DNA of 5,769 nt from Bradyrhizobium sp. (GTDB taxonomy: Bacteria > Pseudomonadota > Alphaproteobacteria > Rhizobiales > Xanthobacteraceae). Both the position numbers and the translations under genes were made by a program. The notes beneath the pieces are model-generated. The model saw nothing but the letters and a program-made list of their open reading frames with translations. It had not been told where the DNA came from and searched no databases. The stretch's first letter is position 1. Each line of letters starts with the position of its first letter. The stretch lies in NCBI GenBank assembly GCA_025960445.1, contig JAICIT010000194.1, forward strand, positions 1-5,769. Direction: 5' to 3'. Below are positions 1-5,445 of this stretch, piece after piece.

Positions 1-345
1 AGCGCCTTTTCCCCGATCGTGGCGCCCTCGCAAGTCCCATGGGGCATCAAGGCGCTCGGAGGTTATCTTGGCAGCAACAAGGAAGCTTGGCGCAAGCACG
101 ACGCCGTCGCGCTGATTGAGGACGGCGCCAGATTTTCGGATTTCCTGATCGACATTGGTGATGCCGATCCGTTCCTGAAAGAGCAGCTTCGCCCGGAATT
201 GCTGGAGCGTGCATGTGCGAAGGCCAATATCCCGCTCAAGCTGCGAAGCCAGAGCGGATATGACCACAGCTACTACTTCATTTCGACCTTCATGGAGGAT
301 CATCTTCGCTGGCATGCGGCGCGGCTCGATCGCTCCGGTCGATAG
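1..345 (+). CDS. fghA: S-formylglutathione hydrolase, C-terminal part (5' end outside window)
   Basis: This enzyme hydrolyses S-formylglutathione to formate and glutathione in the cytoplasm, the second step of glutathione-dependent formaldehyde oxidation after the formaldehyde dehydrogenase. The frame is open from base 1, so the gene starts upstream; 114 residues are visible against roughly 280 for the family. An internal GTG at 19 is not the true start, because the reading before it (SAFSPIVAPSQVPWG) is already conserved family sequence. Visible landmarks are GGYLG near residues 20-24, the D-I-G-D-A-D-P-F-L block (51-59) that carries the catalytic aspartate, and SGYDHSYYFI (85-94) with the catalytic histidine at 89. 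The nucleophilic serine lies upstream and is not seen. The tail is the usual short helical end. It converges with the next gene. The family call is firm; the link to the transport operon is inferred from position only. Confidence 0.95.
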   Translation, partial: SAFSPIVAPSQVPWGIKALGGYLGSNKEAWRKHDAVALIEDGARFSDFLIDIGDADPFLKEQLRPELLERACAKANIPLKLRSQSGYDHSYYFISTFMEDHLRWHAARLDRSGR

Positions 346-346
346 T

Positions 347-859
347 TCAATGCGGCGCGCCATAATTCGGCGCGAGCAGGCGGTTTCGAATGAGATAGCT
401 CATCGCGCGGGACCAGGATTCGTCGGTATTGCCGCGAAAGTCGGCGCTCATTCCGGTGATCAGTTTCCCCGTATGCACATCCCGCAGGTAGATATTCATA
501 TTGAGAATAAGCGCGGAGACTTTTTGAACGAGGCCGGTGATCGAGAGATCGGCGCCAAGCTTTTGCGCATATTCCACATCACAACCACCACAGCTCTGCA
601 GATTACTGGCCTGCGCCGCGGCATTGACCGGGGCAATATCCAGAACCACGAAATTCCCGCTCTGCGTCAATGCCTTGCGCAACTGTTCGGTCACGTCCTT
701 CAGCCGCCGCTGCTCGTCGGCCTGAGGCCCCTTCACCGCCCCTTGCAAGCTGGTGTCGAGCAGTTCGAAATCGAACACAGCGACTTTGGACGGCTCGGCG
801 GCGGCAGGCCAGGAGATCGCCAGCATCAGCGCAATGACAAGCCCGAGCAGTCGCATCAT
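347..859 (-). CDS. Exported DUF3280/DUF2380-type protein with a CGGC motif
   Basis: This 170-residue protein has no established function. An N-terminal signal peptide (charged MMR, hydrophobic LLGLVIALMLAIS, likely cleavage after PAAA near residue 22) points to the periplasm. The mature part starts with a beta-strand, KVAVFDFELLD, then an amphipathic helix and a GNFVVLDIAP strand. Next come a Cys-Gly-Gly-Cys pair (90 and 93) followed by helix and LGADLSITGLV, and near the end FRGNTDESWSRAMSYLIRN. This layout recalls the nucleotide-free TolB-N/CsgG-like alpha/beta fold, and I recall such proteins beside PQQ-associated ABC genes as DUF3280 (PF11684). The start is the ATG at 859 or the adjacent one at 856, which directly precede the signal peptide; the Shine-Dalgarno site is weak (GGAA). 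The frame stays open to 1081, but the extra residues are Arg-rich, lack a signal and overlap the divergent gene. Export is fairly sure; the family name is from memory. Confidence 0.8.
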   Translation of the reverse strand: MMRLLGLVIALMLAISWPAAAEPSKVAVFDFELLDTSLQGAVKGPQADEQRRLKDVTEQLRKALTQSGNFVVLDIAPVNAAAQASNLQSCGGCDVEYAQKLGADLSITGLVQKVSALILNMNIYLRDVHTGKLITGMSADFRGNTDESWSRAMSYLIRNRLLAPNYGAPH

Positions 860-880
860 CGTGTTCCGGCAATTGATCGT

Positions 881-891
881 GCAGGTCGTAT
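881..891 (+). repeat. 11-base repeat GCAGGTCGTAT, copy 1
   Basis: This word lies in the divergent intergenic region and recurs exactly at 5415-5425, in the other non-coding gap. About four shared 11-mers are expected by chance over the whole window, but a match between the two short gaps is much less likely. Function unknown. Confidence 0.3.
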
Positions 892-956
892 AAATCACTT
901 CGGCCATGTTTGAAACTGGAAGCAACCCTATCGTTTGGCCGGTCGAAGCAAACTTC

Positions 957-963
957 AAGGAGG
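957..963 (+). promoter_or_regulatory. Strong Shine-Dalgarno site fixing the binding-protein start
   Basis: AAGGAGG lies four bases before the ATG at 968 and continues as AGA, so a GGAG core also sits closer in. It decides the start in favour of 968 over the in-frame TTG at 935, which would put eleven polar residues before the signal peptide. Confidence 0.8.
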
Positions 964-967
964 AGAC

Positions 968-2152
968 ATGATCCGGCTGCTTGTCGGTCTCGTGGCGCTG
1001 ATCGCGCTGGCCACGAGCGCGCTCGCGGCCGATCCCGTCGAGGTCGGCATTGGCTATCTTCGCCGAGCCGGGATCAAGCAAACGCTGTCATTGGTTGAAC
1101 AGCCTGCCGAGAATGACGGCGTGGCCGGTGCGCGGTTGGCGATCGAGGACAACAACACCACGGGCAAATTCCTCAATCAGCATTTTACGCTGCAGGAGGT
1201 CCATCTGAAGCAAGGCGAAGACGCATCCAAAGCCGCGCTCGCGCTTGCCGACCGCAACATCGGCTTCATCATTGCCGATCTTCCCGCCGATGCGCTGCTG
1301 AAAGCTGCCGACGCCATCCGCGATCGCGGCGTGGTGTTGCTCAATGCCGCGGCCACCGACGATCGGCTGCGCGAGGAAGACTGCCGGGCCAACGTCATTC
1401 ACGTGGCGCCGACGCGTTCGATGCTGGCGGACGCTCTCGCCCAGTATCTCGTCTGGAAGCAGTGGAAGCGCTGGCTGATGGTGGTCGGATCGCATCCGGA
1501 AGACAAATTGTATGCGGACGCGATACGACGCGCGGCTGCGCGGTTCGGAGCGAAGATCGTGCAGGAGCGTGTGTTCGAGGATACCGGCGGCGCGCGCCGC
1601 ACCGACAGCGGGGTCAGCCTGATCCAGCGCCAGATGCCGGTGTTCACGCAGCAGGCGCCTGCCTACGACGTTCTGGTTGCGGCAGACGAAAACGAAGTGT
1701 TCGCGCCCTATTTGCCGTTCCGGACTTGGGACCCGCGACCGGTCGCCGGATCAGCCGGGCTTGAGCCGAAAAGTTGGGACGCCGCTCACGATCAATGGGG
1801 CGCGGTGCAAATCCAGAACCGGTTTGTGAAGCTCAATTCACGACACATGACGGCGGTCGACATGCAGGCGTGGACGGCGGTGCGCATGATCGGAGAGGCG
1901 GCGTCGCACGTGAATTCAGGCGATCGCAAGGCGCTGCTGGATTTCATCAAAGGCCCGGATTTTTCCGTCGCCGCATTCAAGGGCCAGGGGCTTTCGCTCC
2001 GAAGCTGGAACCTGCAGCTTCGCCAGCCGATTTTGCTGGCGGACGGGCGCATGGTGGTTTCGGTATCGCCGCAGCAAGGATTTCTGCACCAGGTCTCAGA
2101 ACTCGATACGCTTGGCGTTGATCGACCCGAAACCAAGTGCAAGCTTCACTGA
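968..2152 (+). CDS. Periplasmic ABC solute-binding protein, PQQ-associated (LIV-binding-like)
   Basis: This 394-residue protein is a type 1 periplasmic binding protein, related to the Leu/Ile/Val-binding family. It belongs with the ABC system found beside PQQ-dependent alcohol dehydrogenases (I recall TIGR03863), and from memory corresponds to LutA of the lanthanide-uptake cluster. The signal peptide is clear: MIRLLVGLVALIALATSALA with cleavage before ADPVEV. Lobe 1 features are GVAGARLAIEDNN (51-63) and VVLLNAAATDD (122-132). The lobe 2 hinge strand is WLMVVGSHPED (169-179), followed by the helix ending ARFGAKIV and the strand DVLVAADE (234-241); the helix AWTAVRMIGEA (301-311) is also typical. 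Only two cysteines remain in the mature protein, 139 and 391, so a disulfide is possible. It is the first gene of the operon, with 20 bases to the next. The ligand cannot be read from the sequence. Odd point: the partner permease is of the ABC-2 (usually export) type rather than the LivH/LivM type. Confidence 0.88.
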   Translation: MIRLLVGLVALIALATSALAADPVEVGIGYLRRAGIKQTLSLVEQPAENDGVAGARLAIEDNNTTGKFLNQHFTLQEVHLKQGEDASKAALALADRNIGFIIADLPADALLKAADAIRDRGVVLLNAAATDDRLREEDCRANVIHVAPTRSMLADALAQYLVWKQWKRWLMVVGSHPEDKLYADAIRRAAARFGAKIVQERVFEDTGGARRTDSGVSLIQRQMPVFTQQAPAYDVLVAADENEVFAPYLPFRTWDPRPVAGSAGLEPKSWDAAHDQWGAVQIQNRFVKLNSRHMTAVDMQAWTAVRMIGEAASHVNSGDRKALLDFIKGPDFSVAAFKGQGLSLRSWNLQLRQPILLADGRMVVSVSPQQGFLHQVSELDTLGVDRPETKCKLH

Positions 2153-2159
2153 AATCGAT

Positions 2160-2164
2160 GGAGG
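2160..2164 (+). promoter_or_regulatory. Shine-Dalgarno site fixing the propeller start
   Basis: GGAGG sits eight bases before the ATG at 2173 and supports that start. The upstream in-frame alternatives, GTG at 2137 and ATG at 2158, lack a comparable site, and the GTG would overlap the binding-protein gene. Confidence 0.7.
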
Positions 2165-2172
2165 TCTCCCGG

Positions 2173-3144
2173 ATGTGGGTTCGTTGCCTGGCTTTCGCAA
2201 TTGCGCTTTGGCTTGCCGGCCCCCTGCCCGCCCGCGCCTTCATCGCCTATGTGTCGAATGAAAAGGGCAACACCGTCTCGGTGATCGATACCGACAAATG
2301 GACCGTTACAAAAACCATCAAGGTCGGCCAGCGGCCGCGCGGCATCGAATTCACCGTGGACGGCAAGTTCGTGCTGGTCGCGGTCGGCGACGACGACACC
2401 ATTCAGATGATCGATACCGCCACGCAGGAGGTAGCCGATACCCTGCCCTCCGGCCCCGATCCCGAGCTCTTCATTCAGGACAAGGCCGGCAAGATACTTT
2501 ACGTCGCCAATGAGAACGACAACACCGTCACGCTGATCGATCTCGAGAAGCGCACGCGGATCGGCGACGTTCAGGTCGGGGTCGAACCCGAAGGCATGGC
2601 GATCAGTCCCGATGGGAAGCTTCTGATCAACACGTCCGAAACCACCAACATGGCCCACTTCATCGACACCCAAACTCATCAGATCGTGGCGAACGTGCTT
2701 GTCGATTCACGCCCGCGTTTCGCGGAGTTCAAGCGCGACGGCTCCGAATTGTGGGTTTCATCGGAAATCGGCGGCACGGTCTCGGTGATCGATCCGGCCA
2801 AGCACGTCGTGACAAAGAAGATCACGTTCGAGATTCCGGGTTTGCGAAAGGAAGCCATTCAGCCGGTTGGGATCAGCATTACTCCCGACGGCAAGATCGC
2901 TTTTGTCGCGCTCGGGCCTGCCAACCGGGTCGCCGTGATTGACGCTGCGACCCATCAGGTCGAAAAATACCTGCTGGTCGGCCAACGCGTCTGGCATATG
3001 GCGTTTACGCCTGATGGAAAATACCTGCTGGTGACAAATGGGCTTTCGAACGACGTCTCCGTCATCGATGTTGCGGCCCTCAAGGTGATCAAGACAGTTC
3101 AGGTCGGCGAACTGCCCTGGGGCATTACGATCGCGAAGCAATGA
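2173..3144 (+). CDS. Periplasmic seven-bladed YVTN beta-propeller, PQQ-catabolism associated
   Basis: This 323-residue exported protein is almost entirely a beta-propeller of the YVTN family. It belongs to the type associated with PQQ-dependent catabolism (I recall TIGR03866) and by position matches LutD. A signal peptide (MWVRCLAFAIALWLAG...) ends after ARA near residue 22. Seven repeats of about 42 residues follow, each with a strand like YVSNEKGNTVSVID, a VxKTIxVG strand and a PDGK-type turn. Their approximate starts are residues 26, 68, 109, 151, 193, 243 and 285. Blade 2 carries an acidic GDDD (72-75). Blade 5 has an insertion around 219-230 (EIPGLRKEAIQ). No lipoprotein box, heme motif or catalytic residue is evident, so it is probably a binding or scaffold protein rather than an enzyme. 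Its stop overlaps the ATPase start by ATGA. The fold and export are firm; metal, cofactor or protein binding is inference. Confidence 0.92.
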   Translation: MWVRCLAFAIALWLAGPLPARAFIAYVSNEKGNTVSVIDTDKWTVTKTIKVGQRPRGIEFTVDGKFVLVAVGDDDTIQMIDTATQEVADTLPSGPDPELFIQDKAGKILYVANENDNTVTLIDLEKRTRIGDVQVGVEPEGMAISPDGKLLINTSETTNMAHFIDTQTHQIVANVLVDSRPRFAEFKRDGSELWVSSEIGGTVSVIDPAKHVVTKKITFEIPGLRKEAIQPVGISITPDGKIAFVALGPANRVAVIDAATHQVEKYLLVGQRVWHMAFTPDGKYLLVTNGLSNDVSVIDVAALKVIKTVQVGELPWGITIAKQ

Positions 3145-3959
3145 CCGAACTCGCAAGCCCAACCACGCACAACCATCCGGGCGATATCGCGCAACCGCCT
3201 GGCTCGGCCGAAAAAGCGCTGTCGATTGCAAACGTCAGCCATTCCTATGGCGCCCGTCGCGCATTGGATAAAGTCAGTCTTGCGGTAATGCCCGCCAGCT
3301 TTACGGCTCTGCTCGGCCTCAATGGCGCCGGCAAGAGCACGCTGTTTTCACTGGTTACGCGCCTGTTCGGCATACAGGCGGGCTCCATCCGCATCTTCGG
3401 TCACGACATCGGGCAAGAACCCGGCGAAGCGCTGCGCTGCATGGGCGTGGTGTTCCAGCCGCGCACGCTCGACCTCGATCTCTCGGTCCGGCAGAATTTG
3501 CTCTACCATGCCGCGCTGCAGGGGATCGGCCGGCGCGAGGCTCGGCTGGCCGCAGGCGAAGTGCTGTCACGGATCGGCCTTGCTGACCGCGACGGCAGCA
3601 AGGTGCGGGATCTTTCCGGGGGCCAGATGCGGCGGCTCGAGATAGCGCGCGCGCTCATGCATCGGCCGCGCCTGCTGCTGCTCGATGAGCCGACCGTCGG
3701 TCTCGATGTCAAGGCGCGGGTCGATATCCTCAATCATGTCCGGAGTCTGGCCGGCGAGCAAGGCATCGGCGTGCTGTGGGCGACCCACCTGTTCGACGAG
3801 ATTATTCCCACGGATGATATTGTCGTTCTGCACCAGGGTCGCGTCCTTGCCGACGGCAAGGTGGCACGCATCATCGCTGATGCCGGAGCACGCGACCTGC
3901 ATTCGGCCTTCATGCACCTGACCGGAATCGTCCCCGATCCGGGGGAGCTGGCGCCATGA
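3141..3959 (+). CDS. ABC transporter ATP-binding protein, PQQ-associated system
   Basis: This 272-residue cytoplasmic ATPase would power the ABC-2 permease encoded next. All nucleotide-binding motifs are intact: Walker A GLNGAGKST (59-67), Q-loop glutamine 106 in VVFQP, signature LSGGQ (158-162), Walker B LLLLD (178-182) with catalytic Glu183, and H-loop His216 in ATHL. The GLNGAGKST and VGLD forms are typical of ATPases that pair with ABC-2 permeases such as NodI, CcmA and DrrA. This subgroup is recalled as TIGR03864 and corresponds by position to LutE. About 25 polar residues (MTELASPTTHNHPGD...) precede the ABC domain. The start at 3141 overlaps the propeller stop by ATGA and has only a weak GAAG ahead of it, so translation is probably coupled. 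The 3' end overlaps the permease start in the same way. Confidence 0.95.
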   Translation: MTELASPTTHNHPGDIAQPPGSAEKALSIANVSHSYGARRALDKVSLAVMPASFTALLGLNGAGKSTLFSLVTRLFGIQAGSIRIFGHDIGQEPGEALRCMGVVFQPRTLDLDLSVRQNLLYHAALQGIGRREARLAAGEVLSRIGLADRDGSKVRDLSGGQMRRLEIARALMHRPRLLLLDEPTVGLDVKARVDILNHVRSLAGEQGIGVLWATHLFDEIIPTDDIVVLHQGRVLADGKVARIIADAGARDLHSAFMHLTGIVPDPGELAP

Positions 3960-4804
3960 GCTTGAACGTCGTCAACGCCCAGCCCGCCGGATTTTCCATT
4001 GCGCAATATCTGACATGCCTGACCGGCATCGTCTGGCGCGAGGGGCTGCGTTTTGTTCACCAGCGCGAGCGCTTCATCTCGGCTCTGGTGCGACCGCTGG
4101 TCTGGCTCTTCATCTTCGCAGCCGGCTTTCGCCAGGTGCTCGGTATCTCCATCATCCCACCGTATGAAACCTACATTCTCTATGAGGTTTACATCACGCC
4201 GGGATTGATGGCGATGATCCAGCTCTTCAACGGCATGCAATCCTCGCTCTCGATGGTCTACGATCGCGAGATGGGAAACATGCGCACGCTGTTGGTCAGT
4301 CCGTTTCCGCGCTGGTATTTGCTGTCCTGCAAGCTTCTCGCGGGCACCGCGGTTTCCGTGCTTCAGGTCTATGCATTCTTGCTGATCGCGTGGTTCTGGG
4401 AAATCGAGCCGCCGCCGATCGGCTATCTAACCGTCTTGCCTGCACTGGTCCTTTCCGGGCTGATGCTCGGAGCGCTGGGCATGTTGATCTCGTCCGGCAT
4501 TCGCCAGCTTGAAAACTTCGCGGGCGTGATGAATTTTGTGATCTTTCCGATGTTCTTTGCCTCCTCTGCGCTTTACCCGCTGTGGCGGGTGCAGGAGGGC
4601 AGCCCGATGCTTTACTACGTGTGCCTGTTCAACCCATTCACCCACGCCGTGGAGCTGGTACGTTTCGCGCTTTACGGAAAGATGAACTGGGTTTCGTTGG
4701 CCGTGGTCGCTGGATGCACGGCCGTCTTCATGATCGGCGCCATGCTGGCCTATGACCCGTCACGGGGCCTCAGCCGTCGCGGACCTGCTGGAGGTGAGAC
4801 ATGA
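3956..4804 (+). CDS. ABC-2 type transporter permease, PedC-like
   Basis: This 282-residue inner-membrane protein is the membrane half of the ABC system; a homodimer with two copies of the ATPase is expected for ABC-2 systems. Six hydrophobic segments are visible at about 44-63, 79-100, 126-148, 157-181, 188-210 and 246-266. Between the second and third lies the conserved cytoplasmic stretch EMGNMRTLLVSPFPRW (105-120), the usual ABC-2 coupling region. The segment 188-240, with FPMFFASSALYPLW and NPFTHAVELVRFALYG, is the classic ABC-2 signature. From memory the closest named families are PedC of Pseudomonas putida U phenylethanol metabolism (TIGR03861) and LutF. The start ATG overlaps the ATPase stop and follows GGGGGAG (3941-3947) at eight bases. 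ABC-2 permeases usually export, yet this operon carries a binding protein, so the direction of transport is open. Confidence 0.93.
   Translation: MSLNVVNAQPAGFSIAQYLTCLTGIVWREGLRFVHQRERFISALVRPLVWLFIFAAGFRQVLGISIIPPYETYILYEVYITPGLMAMIQLFNGMQSSLSMVYDREMGNMRTLLVSPFPRWYLLSCKLLAGTAVSVLQVYAFLLIAWFWEIEPPPIGYLTVLPALVLSGLMLGALGMLISSGIRQLENFAGVMNFVIFPMFFASSALYPLWRVQEGSPMLYYVCLFNPFTHAVELVRFALYGKMNWVSLAVVAGCTAVFMIGAMLAYDPSRGLSRRGPAGGET
4790..4794 (+). promoter_or_regulatory. Shine-Dalgarno site for the last operon gene
   Basis: GGAGG lies six bases before the ATG at 4801, inside the permease's last codons. It supports that start and the four-base ATGA overlap with the permease stop. Confidence 0.65.
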
Positions 4805-5415
4805 GATGGCTGACGGCTATTTGTATCGTGGTTGCGCTCGCCGCGTCGGTTGATCGAAGTCATGCGGCCGATCCGCGCTATCCCGACTGGCCCTGCAGCC
4901 AGGCCAAGGTACCGGAGATATCGGTCGCTGCGGTGTGGGCCGGCCCGCCGCTTGGGGATGCCGTGAACAATTGGAAGAACGACTCCAAAGTAAGCGCGCT
5001 GGTCCCGAGATTGGCCGCAAGGCGCACGTCGCTGGAGGAGGCGCAGAAAGAAATAGCGGAATTTCTTGCGGCTTCGCCGCCGGACAAGAACGAACGAGGC
5101 AAGCTATTGTTCGCGGGTTTGTTCGATACGCTGAATGCCCAACGTTCATCTGTGATGAACGGCCTCGAACGGGTTACCCGCAAACAGCGCGAAGCTGCGG
5201 AAAAGATTCGTTCCGACACCATGACGCTACAGGGCCTTCAGGATGCCCCTACAAAAGATCAGGCCAAGATAGATGAACTCGGCAACCAGCTCGTTTGGGA
5301 GACGCGGATTTTCGAAGACCGGCGCCAGGTCATCAAATTCGTCTGTGAGGTGCCGACCGCGATCGACCAACGATTGTTCGCGCTTGCTCGGGACATTCAG
5401 CAGGAAATCGAATAG
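4801..5415 (+). CDS. Exported coiled-coil protein of unknown function
   Basis: I do not recognise this 204-residue protein by a named domain. A signal peptide (MRWLTAICIVVALAASVDRSHA, cleavage before ADPRYPDW) predicts a periplasmic product. The mature start PDWPCSQAKVPEIS is followed by a W-x-GPP motif (46-50) and WKND (58-61). From about 63 to 180 the sequence is mostly charged amphipathic helix rich in Glu, Lys, Arg and Gln, consistent with a helical bundle or coiled coil: RRTSLEEAQKEI, GLERVTRKQREAAEKI, ELGNQLVWETRIFEDRR. Two mature cysteines, 32 and 182 (in KFVCEVP), could pair and tie the ends together. It is the last gene of the operon, overlapping the permease stop by ATGA, which suggests a role with the transporter, perhaps as a periplasmic adaptor. 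By position it corresponds to the exported protein LutG, but I cannot claim sequence homology. No terminator is visible after its stop. Confidence 0.85.
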   Translation: MRWLTAICIVVALAASVDRSHAADPRYPDWPCSQAKVPEISVAAVWAGPPLGDAVNNWKNDSKVSALVPRLAARRTSLEEAQKEIAEFLAASPPDKNERGKLLFAGLFDTLNAQRSSVMNGLERVTRKQREAAEKIRSDTMTLQGLQDAPTKDQAKIDELGNQLVWETRIFEDRRQVIKFVCEVPTAIDQRLFALARDIQQEIE

Positions 5416-5425
5416 CAGGTCGTAT
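5415..5425 (+). repeat. 11-base repeat GCAGGTCGTAT, copy 2
   Basis: This is the second copy of the 881-891 word. It begins at the last base of the operon's final stop codon and lies in the 30-base gap between the two convergent genes. That gap (5416-5445) shows no obvious hairpin plus T-run terminator. Confidence 0.3.
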
Positions 5426-5445
5426 CAACGCACCAGCCGCGCATG

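Larger units (their letters stand above)
860..967. promoter_or_regulatory. Divergent intergenic region, probable bidirectional promoter
   Basis: These 108 bases separate the minus-strand DUF protein from the first gene of the plus-strand operon, so promoters for both should lie here or just inside the genes. No convincing sigma-70 pair is visible: a TATAAA at 889-894 lacks a good -35 box at normal spacing. Near the operon are an imperfect direct repeat (GAAGCAAC 919-926, GAAGCAAAC 945-953) and a widely spaced TTGAA (910-914)/TTCAA (954-958) inverted pair. These could be regulator sites or chance. The regulatory role is inferred from position. Confidence 0.45.

Noticed and set aside
889..894. 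TATAAA as a -10 promoter box
   Set aside because: No acceptable -35 hexamer lies 16-18 bases upstream on the plus strand (the nearest TTGATC is only ten bases away), so it is not called as a promoter.
209..913. Long plus-strand reading frame of 234 codons opposite the DUF gene
   Set aside because: It is antisense to a gene with a clear signal peptide and domain layout; its Arg/His-rich composition is typical of shadow frames in GC-rich DNA.
860..1081. N-terminal extension of the minus-strand DUF gene to 1081
   Set aside because: The extra 74 residues are polar and Arg-rich, bury the signal peptide, lack a Shine-Dalgarno site and overlap the start of the well-supported divergent gene.
2146..2679. 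Minus-strand frame of 177 codons inside the propeller gene
   Set aside because: It mirrors the repeated propeller codons and shows no domain, signal peptide or ribosome site.
3734..4240. Minus-strand frame of 168 codons across the ATPase/permease junction
   Set aside because: It spans two confirmed genes, is rich in His, Arg and Asp, and resembles no known protein.
968..5415. EF-hand or lanmodulin-like metal-binding loops in the exported proteins
   Set aside because: Acidic clusters exist, but none fits the twelve-residue DxDxDG-type loop, so no lanthanide site is claimed from sequence alone.
5416..5445. Bidirectional terminator between the convergent operon and cytochrome gene
   Set aside because: No GC-rich hairpin with a T-run was found on either strand in the 30-base gap.
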